Positions 9,540 through 20,527 of a stretch of DNA of 64,000 nt are shown here, piece after piece (the stretch's first letter is position 1; each line of letters starts with the position of its first letter). A program made the translations under genes and the position numbers. The notes beneath the pieces were generated by a model, which was not told where the DNA came from, did not search any database, and saw only the letters and a program-made list of their open reading frames with translations. The DNA is from Lawsonia intracellularis PHE/MN1-00 (GTDB lineage: Bacteria; Desulfobacterota; Desulfovibrionia; Desulfovibrionales; Desulfovibrionaceae). The stretch covers positions 1,111,501-1,175,500 of the forward strand of contig NC_008011.1 in assembly GCF_000055945.1 (NCBI RefSeq), read 5' to 3'.

Positions 9540-9752
9540 GTATGCTAGCAGAAATGTAACGTAAGTTATTATACCTCCTCATTTTCTCTTGCTATTTTTT
9601 TGTATATGTAGTATTAATTATTGTATAGTGAGTGATGTTTTTTATTTTTTGATAATAACTTGTTATATTTTTTTATATAATTTAATTGTTAAATATATCC
9701 ATAATAGTATCATTTTACTAGGATATAAGGGTTGTCCAAGGAGGACATGCAG

Positions 9753-10070
9753 ATGGCTGAAGTTATATACAAAGGAAAAAACTTCGAAGTCGATGAAGAT
9801 GGTTTTTTATTAAATTTTGAAAATTGGGGCCCAGAGTGGGTTGATTATGTAAAAGAATCTGAGGGTATTAGTGAAGTAACAGATGCTCATAGAAAGATTA
9901 TAGAATTTTTGCAAGATTATTATAAAAAAAATGGAATTGCACCTATGGTGAGAATTATTTCTAAAAATACTGGTTATAAACTTAAAGAAATTTATGAATT
10001 TTTCCCATCAGGTCCTGGGAAGGGCGCTTGTAGAATGGCTGGATTACCAAAGCCAACAGGCTGTGTTTAA
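9753..10070 (+). CDS. dsrC: DsrC, sulfur-carrier partner of dissimilatory sulfite reductase
   Basis: DsrC carries the sulfur intermediate as a trisulfide between DsrAB sulfite reductase and the DsrMKJOP membrane complex. The two C-terminal redox cysteines are present at residues 93 and 104 (GACRMAGLPKPTGCV). These separate true DsrC from TusE-like relatives that keep only the last one. The 105-residue length matches Desulfovibrio DsrC. I chose the ATG at 9753 because AAGGAGG at 9738-9744 lies eight bases before it and the protein then begins MAEVIYKGK as in the family. Earlier in-frame TTG and ATG codons (9732, 9747) fall on or inside the ribosome binding site. No dsrAB is nearby, so this is a detached locus. 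Confidence 0.95.
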   Translation: MAEVIYKGKNFEVDEDGFLLNFENWGPEWVDYVKESEGISEVTDAHRKIIEFLQDYYKKNGIAPMVRIISKNTGYKLKEIYEFFPSGPGKGACRMAGLPKPTGCV

Positions 10071-10415
10071 CTAATTTTATTCATATATTATAAATAATGT
10101 TAAATCTATTATGATTTTTTATTTTTATGCATTAACTATATTGTAATAATTTTACTAATAATTAGATTATTTTTATTTTTTTCAAAAAATATACTTTTCA
10201 AAATACAACATTTTAGGTTAGTTATCTTATCAGCATAAAATAATGTACTATGAAAATAATACAATTAGAATAAATAATGATTATTAATTTTATAATAAAA
10301 AATACTTAATGAACTTCTTTACCTTATTTGTTATGGACCGGTATACTAGAGGCCAGGACTAAAACAAAATAGTCTTTGTTAGGGAAGGGATTGTACCTGA
10401 GAAAGGGAGGCGTAC
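10071..10415. other. 345-base AT-rich intergenic region
   Basis: No supported gene or clear dsrC terminator. The last 100 bases carry a candidate promoter and a short hairpin-forming leader for the vWA/OmpA gene. Confidence 0.55.
10318..10347 (+). promoter_or_regulatory. Candidate promoter of the vWA/OmpA gene
   Basis: TATACT at 10342-10347 is preceded by TTTACC (10318-10323, 18-base spacer) or TTACCT (17-base spacer). The leader that follows can form a short stem, AGGACT with AGTCTT, before the strong ribosome binding site GGGAGG. Confidence 0.45.
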
Positions 10416-11438
10416 ATGAAAATTATCCATTCTGCAATTTTTGCTGTTACATTATTAACAGCATGGTCAACAGTTTGCTTTGCTGCAGAAGTTACAGCTA
10501 GTTGTACTAAACGTGTTGAAAGCTATAATTATCTTGTGGATTATTCAGGCTCTATGATGATGAAACATGTTGCTGTTAGAGAGCCTAAAATAGAATTAGC
10601 AAAAGAAGCTATATTAAAAATTAATGCGGCAATGCCTAAAATGTCATATCAAGGTGGATTATATACTTTTGCACCTTATTCTGTAATTATTCCCCAAGGT
10701 TCTTGGAATTCATGTGTTGCCGAATGTGCGGTTAATACAATTAAGTCTGATTTAGAAATTTTTGGTCGTCTTACTCCTATGGGAGACGGCATAAAAATGC
10801 ATGAAACAGTCATTAATCAAATGCCCCCTCAGGCAGCCGTTATTCTTCTCACTGATGGTCATAATAATTTAGGGATGAATCCTGTTGAGGAAGTAAAATC
10901 TATATATCAAACAAATCCTAATGTTTGTTTTCATGTAGTTTCATTTGCAGATGATGCTGAAGGCAAAGCAATAATTGATCAAATTGTTGCACTTAATAGT
11001 GGAAGTGTTCTTGTTGATGGTTTACAGCTTCTACAAAATCCTGCTGTTTGCCAAGAATTTGTTAATAGTGTTTTTTGTCAAGAGCAAATTCTTGTTACAG
11101 AAGAAGTTGTTGTACTTCGTGGTGTAAACTTTGCTTTTGATTCTTTTGCATTAGATGATACTGCTAAAGCTATTTTAGAAGAAACAGTTCGTCTTATCAG
11201 AGCAAATCCAGATTTTAATGTTCGTTTGCTTGGGTGGACAGATAGTACTGGTCCTGATGCATATAACTTGCGTTTATCACAAGAACGTGCTGATGCAGTT
11301 AAAAACTTCTTGGTTAAAATGGGTATACCTTCAAATCGTTTATTTGCTAAAGGAATGGGTAAATCCTATCAGTATAATAATGCTACAAAAGAAGGACGAT
11401 ATATGAATCGTCGTACAGAACTTGTCTTTTTTGATTAG
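10416..11438 (+). CDS. Secreted vWA-domain protein with C-terminal OmpA peptidoglycan-binding domain
   Basis: A 340-residue exported protein. A signal peptide covers about residues 1-24, with a hydrophobic core and cleavage after CFA-A. A von Willebrand factor A domain (about 40-215) carries the MIDAS motif D-Y-S-G-S and a later LLTDGHNN. The OmpA-C domain (about 230-340) includes FAFDSFALDDTAKAIL, GWTDSTGPDAYNLRLSQERA and NRRTELVFF. Proteins of this layout sit in the periplasm or outer membrane and bind peptidoglycan. The vWA part binds metal and protein partners. Several cysteines (around residues 30, 100, 104 and 205-222) could form disulfides. It has its own promoter, a strong ribosome binding site and a strong terminator, suggesting high monocistronic expression. 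The partner is unknown. Confidence 0.9.
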   Translation: MKIIHSAIFAVTLLTAWSTVCFAAEVTASCTKRVESYNYLVDYSGSMMMKHVAVREPKIELAKEAILKINAAMPKMSYQGGLYTFAPYSVIIPQGSWNSCVAECAVNTIKSDLEIFGRLTPMGDGIKMHETVINQMPPQAAVILLTDGHNNLGMNPVEEVKSIYQTNPNVCFHVVSFADDAEGKAIIDQIVALNSGSVLVDGLQLLQNPAVCQEFVNSVFCQEQILVTEEVVVLRGVNFAFDSFALDDTAKAILEETVRLIRANPDFNVRLLGWTDSTGPDAYNLRLSQERADAVKNFLVKMGIPSNRLFAKGMGKSYQYNNATKEGRYMNRRTELVFFD

Positions 11439-11464
11439 TATATAAAAATTAATTACTAAATAAG

Positions 11465-11491
11465 AAGGGCTTGGATTCAAGCCCTTTTTTT
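11465..11491 (+). terminator. Intrinsic terminator of the vWA/OmpA gene
   Basis: AAGGGCTT (11465-11472), a six-base loop and AAGCCCTT (11479-11486) run into a T tract. It lies 27 bases after the stop codon. Confidence 0.92.
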
Positions 11492-11506
11492 GTGAAGGGG
11501 TTTTAT

Positions 11507-11941
11507 ATGAAAAAATTTTTTTTCTTTTTAGTTATGCTTATACCTTTTTTAAGTATAATTCCTCAGGTAGAAGTGTTAGCTAAAGTTAATATACAATCAG
11601 AACAAGAGGTAAAAGAAAAATTAGAACATTTTGCAAAAGAATATCTATGTCAAGCTAATAAAAATTTAAAATGTAATAGAGATGCAAAATTTATTACTAA
11701 AGTTGGGGATGAATTTATAGCTAAATTCCATGAAGTTGACATAGATAGCCTTTCAATAGAGTTATATCCTAGTTCTTCTTCAAAAAGTATATTGTATGTT
11801 GGCTATGTGATATATATAGAGAAATGTTATGAGTGTAGGGCAAAAACAAAAGTTGAAGCTGAACAAGGGAACTTTAAAGTTACAGCAGGAAGAAGAGTTC
11901 GTGAGTTAGCAAGATTTACAAATGGGAAATGGATAATATAG
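11507..11941 (+). CDS. Small secreted protein of unknown function
   Basis: I do not recognise the family. The start at ATG 11507 follows AAGGGG by six bases and gives a clean signal peptide (MKKFFFFLVMLIPFLSII, cleavage near VLA-K). An in-frame TTG at 11471 lies inside the upstream terminator and is rejected. The mature part (about 120 residues) is basic and predicted to fold as an alpha/beta domain. Four cysteines are arranged as two pairs: LCQANKNLKC near residues 47-56 and CYEC near residues 107-110. They probably form disulfides in the periplasm. The gene sits just behind the vWA/OmpA terminator and converges with rpoC across a giant inverted repeat. Confidence 0.7.
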   Translation: MKKFFFFLVMLIPFLSIIPQVEVLAKVNIQSEQEVKEKLEHFAKEYLCQANKNLKCNRDAKFITKVGDEFIAKFHEVDIDSLSIELYPSSSSKSILYVGYVIYIEKCYECRAKTKVEAEQGNFKVTAGRRVRELARFTNGKWII

Positions 11942-11966
11942 TTTTGCTATTTATATGAAATGAATA

Positions 11967-12043
11967 TTTAGATATATCTAATATAAAGCAAAAGAAGGTA
12001 TGCAAGGCATACCTTCTTTTGCTTTATATTAGATATATCTAAA
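11967..12043. terminator. Perfect 37-base inverted repeat, probable bidirectional terminator
   Basis: Left arm 11967-12003 and right arm 12007-12043 are exact reverse complements, separated by the three bases AAG. The core AAAGAAGGTATGC / GCATACCTTCTTT is followed by T-rich sequence in both directions. It can therefore end both rpoC (stop at 12045-12047) and the convergent small secreted-protein gene. The arms are unusually long for a terminator. Confidence 0.85.
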
Positions 12044-12044
12044 A

Positions 12045-15000
12045 CTAAGAATCTATCTCTATTAAAACAGGACGTTCTTCAAGTTCTTCAAGAAATTTGT
12101 TTGGACGTTCTTTTTGTTCAGGAACAACAATATCTAACTCCATATATTCCCTATAACCTGTCCCTGCAGGAATAAGTCGACCAACAATAACGTTTTCTTT
12201 TAGTCCTCTCAGGTAATCCATTTTTCCTTTTAGAGAAGCTTCTGTAAGAACTTTTGTCGTTTCTTGGAATGAAGCTGCTGAAATAAATGATGAAGTTGTT
12301 AGTGAGGCTTGAGTAATTCCTAATACCAATGGTTCTGCTGTAGCGGGTTCTAATCCTTCTTCCACAATTTTTTGGTTTTCTTCTTTAAAGTCACCTTTAT
12401 CTACTTGTTCTCCAACAAGGAACGTTGTTCCTCCAGGATTTGTTACAGTGATTTTACGTAACATTTGTCGAACAATGACTTCAATATGTTTATCGTCAAT
12501 TCCTACACCTTGAAAGCGGTAAACTTCTTGAATTTCATCAACAAGATATGCAGCAAGATACTTTTCACCTCTTGTTTTAAGGATATCATGAAGTTCAGGA
12601 TGTCCTTCTGTTAAGAGATCTCCTGCTTCAACAAAGTCACCATCAGAAACGTTAATGTGTTTACCTTTTGGAATAAGATATTCTTTAGGATCACCTATTT
12701 CAGGAGTAACAATAAGTTTACGTTTTCCTTTGGATTCACCTGCATAAGTAACTATACCTGCAATTTCGGAAACAACAGCCATATCTTTTGGTTTACGGAC
12801 TTCAAACAATTCAGCAACTCGAGGAAGCCCGCCAACAATATCACGTGTTTTTGAAGTTTCACGAGGTTTACGAGCTATAATGTCCCCAGCTTGTACTTCT
12901 TGACCATCTTTGACCATTATAATAGCTCCTGCAGGGAGACTATATATTGCAGGTGTTGTACTTGTGATACGTTGTTTTGTTTGGCCTTCTGCATCACATA
13001 TTGATATTGAAGGACGGAAGCTAGTAGTTCTGTATTCAATTATTGTCATGGATGATTGATGAGTAGCTTCATCAAGTTTTTCTTGGTATGTTTTCCCATC
13101 AATAAGATCGGTAAATTTGATAAATCCATTTACTTCAGAGACAAAAGGTTCGTTAAAAGGATCCCATTCTGCAAGAAAAGTACCTTTTGTGACTTCTTGT
13201 CCTTCTTTTACATAAAGTCTAGCTCCATTAGGTAAAGAATATCTTTCTCTTTCTCGTCCTTGTTCATCTACGATAGAAAGTTGACCACTTTTACCTATTA
13301 CAAGATGGACGCCATCACGATTTTCAACTGACTTAACACGAGTAAGAACAATTCTTCCAGAATGAAGAGCTTCAAAATTAGAGCGTTCAATTTCGCGTGA
13401 GGCAGTTCCACCAATATGGAAAGTACGCATGGTAAGTTGTGTCCCAGGTTCACCAATAGATTGAGCTGCAATTATACCAACAGTTTCACCTATGTTGACA
13501 AGATGGCCACGAGCAAGATCACGTCCATAACATAATGCACATACCCCACGTTCAGACTGACAAGTTAATGCAGATCTAATAGTGACAGAAGCAATACCAA
13601 TTTCTTCAAGTTTTTTAACAACATATTCGTCTATAAGAGTATTTTCAGGGAAGATGATTTCATTAGTAACAGGATGATAGATAGGATAGAGAAGAACTCG
13701 GCCTAGAATTCTTTCACTAAGGTTTTGTTTGATTTCTCCACCATCTTGAACTTGTTTAACTTCAATACCATCTACAGTCCCACAGTCATTTTTATAAACA
13801 ATAACATCTTGGACAACATCTACAAGACGACGAGTAAGATATCCAGAGTTAGCAGTTTTTAGAGCAGTGTCTGCAAGACCTTTTCGGGCACCATGTGTAG
13901 ATGTAAAATATTGGAGTACCGTTAATCCTTCACGGAAGTTAGAAGTGATTGGTGTTTCAATAATTTCACCTGAAGGTTTAGCCATTAACCCACGCATTCC
14001 TGCTAACTGTCGCATTTGATCCTGGTTTCCTCGAGCACCAGAGTTGGACATCATAAAAATAGGATTAAAGCTTTGGTTGACTTCTGTTCTTTCTGTCTTT
14101 GGATCTTTAACAACTTCTGTAGAAATTTCTTTGGTCATTTCTGAAGAAATATCTTGTGTAGCTTTAGTCCAAACGTCAACAACTTTATTATATTTTTCTG
14201 TACGGGTGATAATACCATCACGGTATTGACGTTCAATATCGTCAACTTCAGAAGTAGCTGTATCAATGATTGTTTTTTTGGTAGCAGGAATAATGAGATC
14301 TTTCACACCAATTGTGATGCCTGCTCTTGTAGCATATTCATATCCAATGTCTTTTAGGCGGTCACAGAGAATAACAGTTGCTTTGATTCCAGCATCACGA
14401 TAAGCATTTCCAACAAGAGTAGCAATATTTTTTTTAGTAAGAACACAATTAACGTATTCGAATTTAAGCCCTTTGGGCAGACCTTCCCAAACAAGAATAC
14501 GTCCTGCTGTAGTATTATATATATTCCCATCTTCCATGCGGACTTTAATTTTTGCATGGATGTTGACTTGGTTATTATCAATAGCTGAAATAACTTCCCA
14601 TGGGGCACAGAAAACCATTCCTTCACCTTTTTCAAAAGAGCGTTCTACAGTCATATAATAAAGACCTAGAACAATATCTTGTGATGGTACAATAACAGGT
14701 GAGCCATTTGCAGGAGAGAGAATATTGTTTGTACTCATCATAAGCACACGACACTCTACCTGTGCTTCTACTGATAAAGGTATATGTACAGCCATTTGGT
14801 CGCCATCAAAGTCTGCATTATATGCTGCACAAACAAGAGGATGGAGTTGAATTGCTTTTCCTTCAACAAGGAGAGGTTCAAAGGCTTGAATTCCTAGCCT
14901 GTGAAGGGTAGGGGCACGATTAAGTAGTATTGGGTATTCACGAACAACATCAGAAAGGATATCCCATACAACAAGTTCTTCACGTTCAACAATTTTTTTG

Positions 15001-16211
15001 GCACTTTTGATAGTAGATGCATGCCCTCTTTTTTCAAGTTCAGAGTAAATAAAAGGTTTAAACAGTTCTAGTGCCATTTTTTTAGGTAATCCACATTGAT
15101 GTAGTTTTAACTTGGGACCTACAACAATGACTGAACGTCCAGAATAATCTACTCGTTTACCAAGTAAGTTTTGACGGAATCGACCTTGTTTTCCTTTAAT
15201 CATGTCAGAGAGTGATTTTAAAGGTCGACCATTTGTGCCTGCAATAGCACGTCCACGACGTCCGTTATCAAAAAGAGCGTCAACGGCTTCTTGAAGCATT
15301 CGTTTTTCATTACGAATAATAATTTCTGGAGCACCAAGCTCCATAAGTCGTTTTAAACGATTATTTCTATTAATAACTCTACGATATAGATCGTTTAAGT
15401 CAGATGTTGCAAAACGTCCTCCATCAAGAGGAACAAGGGGACGTAATTCTGGTGGAATAACAGGTATAACCTCCATAATCATCCATTCAGGTCGGTTTCC
15501 GGACTCAATAAAGGCTTCTACAACTTTAAGACGTTTGGTAAGTTTTTTCTTTTTTGTTTGTGATTTAGTTGACTGAGATTCTTCACGTAGGGAGTTACGC
15601 AGTGTTTCAAGATTTAATTCTTCTAAAAGTCCACGTATAGCTTCAGCACCCATTCCTACAACAAAAGATTCTTCATTAATATGCTCTATGACTTGTAAGT
15701 ATTGATCTTCAGAAATAACTTGCATTTTTGTTAAGTTAGTAGAGCCTGGATCAAGTACAATATATGAGTCAAAATATAAAACTTTTTCAAGATCTGCCAT
15801 AGCCATATCAAGAAGGGTACCAATTTTAGATGGTAGAGTTTTGAGAAACCATATATGTGCAACTGGAGCTGCAAGTTCTATGTGACCCATTCGCTCACGC
15901 CTTACTTTAGAAGCAATAACTTCAACACCGCATTTTTCACAGACAATACCACGGTGTTTCATTCTTTTATATTTACCACAGTTGCATTCGTAATCTTTAA
16001 CAGGTCCAAAAATTTTAGCACAAAATAAACCATCGCGTTCTGGTTTAAATGTACGATAATTAATAGTCTCTGGTTTTTTAACTTCACCATATGACCATTC
16101 TCTAATATTCTCAGGAGAAGCAATAGAAATTTGAATAGCTTTAAGATTACGAATTTGTGTAGCATTTGCAGTTGCTGTACTACGAACAGTAAAAAGTTCA
16201 TCAAGGCTCAT
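12045..16211 (-). CDS. rpoC: DNA-directed RNA polymerase subunit beta'
   Basis: Largest catalytic subunit of RNA polymerase, 1388 residues, close to the E. coli length (1407). The N-terminal zinc-binding cysteines lie near residues 76-95 ([20 protein letters not shown]). The magnesium-binding [12 protein letters not shown] lies at about residues 463-474, and a second zinc cluster lies around residues 890-905 ([15 protein letters not shown]). The start codon is preceded by a run of 11 Gs acting as the Shine-Dalgarno. It follows rpoB after 75 bases and is the last gene before the 37-base inverted repeat. Confidence 0.98.
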   Translation of the reverse strand: MSLDELFTVRSTATANATQIRNLKAIQISIASPENIREWSYGEVKKPETINYRTFKPERDGLFCAKIFGPVKDYECNCGKYKRMKHRGIVCEKCGVEVIASKVRRERMGHIELAAPVAHIWFLKTLPSKIGTLLDMAMADLEKVLYFDSYIVLDPGSTNLTKMQVISEDQYLQVIEHINEESFVVGMGAEAIRGLLEELNLETLRNSLREESQSTKSQTKKKKLTKRLKVVEAFIESGNRPEWMIMEVIPVIPPELRPLVPLDGGRFATSDLNDLYRRVINRNNRLKRLMELGAPEIIIRNEKRMLQEAVDALFDNGRRGRAIAGTNGRPLKSLSDMIKGKQGRFRQNLLGKRVDYSGRSVIVVGPKLKLHQCGLPKKMALELFKPFIYSELEKRGHASTIKSAKKIVEREELVVWDILSDVVREYPILLNRAPTLHRLGIQAFEPLLVEGKAIQLHPLVCAAYNADFDGDQMAVHIPLSVEAQVECRVLMMSTNNILSPANGSPVIVPSQDIVLGLYYMTVERSFEKGEGMVFCAPWEVISAIDNNQVNIHAKIKVRMEDGNIYNTTAGRILVWEGLPKGLKFEYVNCVLTKKNIATLVGNAYRDAGIKATVILCDRLKDIGYEYATRAGITIGVKDLIIPATKKTIIDTATSEVDDIERQYRDGIITRTEKYNKVVDVWTKATQDISSEMTKEISTEVVKDPKTERTEVNQSFNPIFMMSNSGARGNQDQMRQLAGMRGLMAKPSGEIIETPITSNFREGLTVLQYFTSTHGARKGLADTALKTANSGYLTRRLVDVVQDVIVYKNDCGTVDGIEVKQVQDGGEIKQNLSERILGRVLLYPIYHPVTNEIIFPENTLIDEYVVKKLEEIGIASVTIRSALTCQSERGVCALCYGRDLARGHLVNIGETVGIIAAQSIGEPGTQLTMRTFHIGGTASREIERSNFEALHSGRIVLTRVKSVENRDGVHLVIGKSGQLSIVDEQGRERERYSLPNGARLYVKEGQEVTKGTFLAEWDPFNEPFVSEVNGFIKFTDLIDGKTYQEKLDEATHQSSMTIIEYRTTSFRPSISICDAEGQTKQRITSTTPAIYSLPAGAIIMVKDGQEVQAGDIIARKPRETSKTRDIVGGLPRVAELFEVRKPKDMAVVSEIAGIVTYAGESKGKRKLIVTPEIGDPKEYLIPKGKHINVSDGDFVEAGDLLTEGHPELHDILKTRGEKYLAAYLVDEIQEVYRFQGVGIDDKHIEVIVRQMLRKITVTNPGGTTFLVGEQVDKGDFKEENQKIVEEGLEPATAEPLVLGITQASLTTSSFISAASFQETTKVLTEASLKGKMDYLRGLKENVIVGRLIPAGTGYREYMELDIVVPEQKERPNKFLEELEERPVLIEIDS

Positions 16212-16219
16212 GTATATGT

Positions 16220-16230
16220 CCCCCCCCCCC
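16220..16230 (-). promoter_or_regulatory. rpoC: Poly-G(11) ribosome binding site of rpoC
   Basis: On the coding strand the sequence reads AAGG, then an unbroken G run corresponding to 16220-16230, then eight bases and the ATG. The run occupies the Shine-Dalgarno position, so changes in its length would alter both the pairing and the spacing. It stands out sharply in this AT-rich DNA. Confidence 0.85.
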
Positions 16231-16286
16231 TTCCTGAATTAGGCCAATGGGTTATCTTAAATAGTTATTAATAATTATTGATTATC

Positions 16287-19200
16287 TTATTCTTTATCTA
16301 TTAATCCAGTTCTCTTGGGTTTTTTCTTACCCTCTTCTTGATGGAGAGTTACATTAAGTCCAAGGGACATAAGCTCTTTAACTAAAACATTAAATGATTC
16401 AGGTAAGCCAGCTTCAAGGAAATTATCACCTTTGACAATTTTTTCATACATTTTTACACGACCTGAAACATCATCAGATTTAACTGTAAGAAATTCTTGC
16501 AATAAATAAGAAGCACCATAAGCTTCTAATGCCCATACCTCCATTTCTCCTAGTCGTTGACCGCCGAATTGCGCTTTCCCTCCAAGAGGTTGTTGCGTTA
16601 CTAGGGAGTATGGCCCTGTTGAGCGAGCATGAATTTTTTCATCAACAAGATGGTGAAGTTTAAGTATGTACATTACTCCAGTTGTAACTCTATTTTTAAA
16701 TGCTTCACCTGTACGACCATCATATAAGATGGCTTTTCCGTCACTAGGAAGTCCTGCTTTTGCTAACCAGTCCCATACTTCGCTTTCTCCAGCACCATCA
16801 AAAACTGGAGTCATTGTGATAATGCCTTTTTTGAGTTTTTGTACAGAAGTACGAAATGTATCATCATCCATTGCATCTATTTCTGCAGAGATTTCTGGTG
16901 ATTCAAAGACACTTTTAACTTGTTCACGAAGTGATTGTATTGCAACACCTTGTTCAACCATATTATTTAACTGCTGTCCAAGCTCTTTAGCGGCCCAGCC
17001 TAAATGTGTTTCCATAATTTGCCCAATATTCATTCGTGATGGAACGCCAAGAGGGTTTAGTACAATGTCTACAGGTGAACCATCAGCAAAAAATGGCATA
17101 TCTTCTTCAGGTAAAATACAAGAAACAACACCCTTGTTACCATGGCGTCCAGCCATTTTGTCTCCAACAGCAAGCTTACGTTTCACCGCAATATGTACTT
17201 TAACCATACGAATGACTCCAGGAGGTAAATCGTCACCCTCTGTAACTTTCCCTCTTTTAGAATCATAAATTGTTTTTATATAGTTGATTTGCTTTTCATA
17301 TTGTGAAAGCATTTCTGTGATAGTTTCATTAAGTTCTTTGCTTTTAAATGCACCCTCCAGTTTTTTTAAGGGTAGTGAATCTAACAGTTCTGGAGTTATG
17401 GCACTATTTTCTTCTGCAAGTACTTCTCCTTTCCCTTTACCAAGTATAGTTGTTCCTAGTTGTTTTCCATTTATAAGGGGAAGGATTTTTTCCTTCATGC
17501 GTTGGGTAATGGATTTAATATAGTTTTGCTCTTTGCTATCCATAAGACTTATTTCATAGTCTTCTATAAGGCGGGTACGGTCATCTTTTTCTCCTGAACG
17601 ACGATTAAATACTTTTACATCAATAACCGTTCCTTCTATTCCTGGAGGTACTTTTAAAGATGTATTTTTTACATCACGTGCTTTATCACCAAAGATTGCT
17701 CGCAATAACTTTTCTTCAGGAGTAAGTTGTGTCTCACCTTTAGGTGTAATTTTCCCAACTAGAATGTCTTCTGGCTTAACAGCTGCACCAATACGGATAA
17801 TACCGTTTTCATCAAGATTTGAAAGCATTTCCTCCCCAACATTGGGGATATCTCTTGTGATTTCTTCAGGACCAAGCTTTGTGTCTCTTGCCACAATTTC
17901 AAATTCTTCAATATGTACAGATGTATATGTATCTTCTTTAACGACTCGTTCTGAAATAAGAATAGAGTCTTCAAAGTTATATCCACACCAAGGCATAAAA
18001 GCTACAACAAGATTTTTTCCTAAAGCAAGACCTCCGTCACGGATAGCTGGGCCATCAGCAAGTACTTCTCCTTTTTTGACGATTTGTCCTGGGATACAGG
18101 ATGGTCGTTGTCCAAAACAGAAGTTTTGATTTGACTTGTGGTATTTCAGTAAATCATATGCACGGACACCGCCGAATTCAGGATAAAGGTTGGGATCGTC
18201 ATAAGAAACAATAATTCTGTTAGCATCAGCATAACGAATAATACCATCACCTTCAGCTAAAATACATGAGCCAGAGTCATGAGCAACATCTACTTCCATT
18301 CCTGTTCCTACCAAAGGGCGTTCAGAACGTAATAATGGTACAGCCTGACGTTGCATGTTTGAACCCATTAATGCACGATTTGCATCATCATGTTCAAGGA
18401 ATGGGATAAGCGCTGCAGAAATAGAAACCATTTGGCTAGGAGAAATGTCCATAAGGGTAACTTCTTCCCTTGCAGACATCAAAACATCACCTCGTGCACG
18501 AGTAGTTACATAGTCATCTATAAGACGTCCTTCACTATCGATGGATGCATTTGCTTGAGCAATAACTTCACTAAACTCACAAGAAGCATCTAGATGTATG
18601 ATTTCATCAGTAACATAACCGTTACGGACTACCCTATATGGAGTTTCAATGAATCCATAATCGTTTACTTTTGCATATGTTGTTAGTGAGACAATAAGCC
18701 CAATATTAGGTCCTTCAGGTGTTTCAATAGGACAAATTCTTCCATAGTGAGATACATGGACGTCACGGACTTCAAAACCAGCACGCTCACGTGTTAATCC
18801 CCCAGGACCTAAAGCAGAGAGACGACGTTTATGGGTTACTTCAGATAAAGAGTTTGTTTGATCCATAAATTGCGATAACTGTGATGTCCCAAAGAATTCT
18901 TTAAGGAGAGCTGCTACTGGTTTAGGATTAATAAGATCATGTGGCATGAGTGTGGCAACCTCTTGGATACTCATGCGTTCTTTTATGGCACGTTCCATAC
19001 GAACAAGGCCTATACGATATTGATTTTCTACAAGTTCTCCTACTAAGCGGACACGTCGATTTCCTAAGTGGTCAATATCATCAGCTGGGCCATGGCTATC
19101 TTTTAGATGTGTAAGTAACTTAATCGCCTCAAGAATATCGTTATCAGAAAGCGTACGAAGAGTTGCATTTTCATAGTTATCTAATCTCTGATTAAGCTTA

Positions 19201-20408
19201 TAACGTCCTACAGGAGAGAGATCATAATAACTATTATTTCTAAAGAGATTATCAAAGAAAGAAGCAGCAATTTCAGGCGTAGGAGGTGAACTTGGTCTCA
19301 AGCGACGATAAATTTCTTCTTGAGCTTTTTCTGTTGTAGGTATTTTGTCTTGGACTAATGTATCACGGATAGATGACGAGGTATCATTACCTCTTGTGTG
19401 TAATACAGTAAAGGTAGTAATCCCAGCATCACGAAATGTTTGTATGAGACCTTCTGTAATTTCTTCAGCAGATTCAGCAAGGATTTCACCTGTTGAAGTA
19501 TCAATAATGTCTTCAGCAAGGAATTGTCCTATAACTGTTGAGGGATCTACTTCAAAGGCTTCAAGTCCAGATGCCTCCATTTGTCTCCATACTCGTTTTG
19601 TAATAGTTTTTCCTGCTGCTACAAGGAGGTTATTGTCATTATCAAGTATATCAGTATAAGCAATATCTTTTCGGAACAAGCTAGGATCAAACTTCCATTT
19701 TATACGTCCATCATTATCTAAAATATATGTTTCTTTTTTATAAAAAAAGTTAAGAATATCTTGTTTTCCCATGCCCATAGCTTTAAGTAAAATAGTGGCA
19801 GGCATTTTGCGACGACGGTCAATACGAACATAAAGGATGTCTTTATGATCAAAGTCAAAGTCAAGCCAAGAGCCACGCATAGGAATAATTCGGCATGAAT
19901 AAAGGACCTTTCGACTGGCATGGGTTTTACCACTATCATGTTCAAAAATAATTCCAGGAGAGCGTTGTAACTGATTTACAATAACTCTCTCTGTTCCATT
20001 AATAATGAATGTTCCTTTTTCAGTCATGAGAGGCAAAGTGCCAAAGTAAATATCTTGTTCTTTAATGTCATGAACAGTTCTACTTTCAGTATCACTATCT
20101 ACATCGTATATAATTAGTCGCACTTTAATTCTTATTGGTGCTTCATAAGTAAGGCCTTTGGCTATACATTCTGCTTGGTCATACTTTGGTTCACCAATTT
20201 TGTAGTTAACAAACTCAAGACTTGATGTGCGATTAAAGTCTTCAATAGGAAAGACAGAACGGAAAACACTTTCTAATCCTTCTTCTGGGAGAGGCTCTAA
20301 GAGTCCTTCTTGTAGGAATTTTTTATATGAATCTACTTGGAGATTAAGAAGGTGCGGAATTGGCACTTCAACTTTAATTTTTCCAAACTGTTTTGTAAGT
20401 TGAACCAT
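16287..20408 (-). CDS. rpoB: DNA-directed RNA polymerase subunit beta
   Basis: Second catalytic subunit of RNA polymerase, 1373 residues. The rifampicin-pocket region is recognisable ([20 protein letters not shown] followed by [12 protein letters not shown]), as are [20 protein letters not shown], the GRHGNKGV block and the C-terminal [19 protein letters not shown] clamp segment. The start lies behind AGAGGTG. The usual upstream neighbours rplJ-rplL are absent; a 337-base leader and then hemL lie there. A few residues of the rifampicin cluster, such as the [12 protein letters not shown] run, look wild type. Confidence 0.98.
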   Translation of the reverse strand: MVQLTKQFGKIKVEVPIPHLLNLQVDSYKKFLQEGLLEPLPEEGLESVFRSVFPIEDFNRTSSLEFVNYKIGEPKYDQAECIAKGLTYEAPIRIKVRLIIYDVDSDTESRTVHDIKEQDIYFGTLPLMTEKGTFIINGTERVIVNQLQRSPGIIFEHDSGKTHASRKVLYSCRIIPMRGSWLDFDFDHKDILYVRIDRRRKMPATILLKAMGMGKQDILNFFYKKETYILDNDGRIKWKFDPSLFRKDIAYTDILDNDNNLLVAAGKTITKRVWRQMEASGLEAFEVDPSTVIGQFLAEDIIDTSTGEILAESAEEITEGLIQTFRDAGITTFTVLHTRGNDTSSSIRDTLVQDKIPTTEKAQEEIYRRLRPSSPPTPEIAASFFDNLFRNNSYYDLSPVGRYKLNQRLDNYENATLRTLSDNDILEAIKLLTHLKDSHGPADDIDHLGNRRVRLVGELVENQYRIGLVRMERAIKERMSIQEVATLMPHDLINPKPVAALLKEFFGTSQLSQFMDQTNSLSEVTHKRRLSALGPGGLTRERAGFEVRDVHVSHYGRICPIETPEGPNIGLIVSLTTYAKVNDYGFIETPYRVVRNGYVTDEIIHLDASCEFSEVIAQANASIDSEGRLIDDYVTTRARGDVLMSAREEVTLMDISPSQMVSISAALIPFLEHDDANRALMGSNMQRQAVPLLRSERPLVGTGMEVDVAHDSGSCILAEGDGIIRYADANRIIVSYDDPNLYPEFGGVRAYDLLKYHKSNQNFCFGQRPSCIPGQIVKKGEVLADGPAIRDGGLALGKNLVVAFMPWCGYNFEDSILISERVVKEDTYTSVHIEEFEIVARDTKLGPEEITRDIPNVGEEMLSNLDENGIIRIGAAVKPEDILVGKITPKGETQLTPEEKLLRAIFGDKARDVKNTSLKVPPGIEGTVIDVKVFNRRSGEKDDRTRLIEDYEISLMDSKEQNYIKSITQRMKEKILPLINGKQLGTTILGKGKGEVLAEENSAITPELLDSLPLKKLEGAFKSKELNETITEMLSQYEKQINYIKTIYDSKRGKVTEGDDLPPGVIRMVKVHIAVKRKLAVGDKMAGRHGNKGVVSCILPEEDMPFFADGSPVDIVLNPLGVPSRMNIGQIMETHLGWAAKELGQQLNNMVEQGVAIQSLREQVKSVFESPEISAEIDAMDDDTFRTSVQKLKKGIITMTPVFDGAGESEVWDWLAKAGLPSDGKAILYDGRTGEAFKNRVTTGVMYILKLHHLVDEKIHARSTGPYSLVTQQPLGGKAQFGGQRLGEMEVWALEAYGASYLLQEFLTVKSDDVSGRVKMYEKIVKGDNFLEAGLPESFNVLVKELMSLGLNVTLHQEEGKKKPKRTGLIDKE

Positions 20409-20472
20409 TGTTTCACCTCTAAATAAGGTTGGCCGAATAGCTATGAATAAAATTCAAGAAGCCCATAATAGT

Positions 20473-20514
20473 ACTTATCCAAAAGTACAACAAAACTAAA
20501 TAACTTATCCAAAA
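20473..20514 (-). repeat. Two 12-base direct repeats in the rpoB leader
   Basis: TTTTGGATAAGT occurs exactly twice on the minus strand (20503-20514 and 20473-20484), with a 30-base period, close to three helical turns. The upstream copy overlaps the 14-base palindrome at 20508-20521. The positions suit a protein-binding or RNA regulatory element. Confidence 0.6.
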
Positions 20515-20527
20515 TTTTGGAAAAGCT

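Noticed and set aside
9589-9813. 74-residue hydrophobic frame upstream of and overlapping dsrC
   Set aside because: It runs through the dsrC ribosome binding site and start, is low-complexity AT-driven sequence, and has no family features.
11471-11506. TTG start giving a 12-residue longer secreted protein
   Set aside because: The extra codons lie inside the upstream terminator hairpin and spoil the signal peptide; ATG 11507 has a good ribosome binding site.
16666-17268. 200-residue frame antisense to rpoB
   Set aside because: It is a shadow of a highly conserved gene; no ribosome binding site and no recognisable domain.
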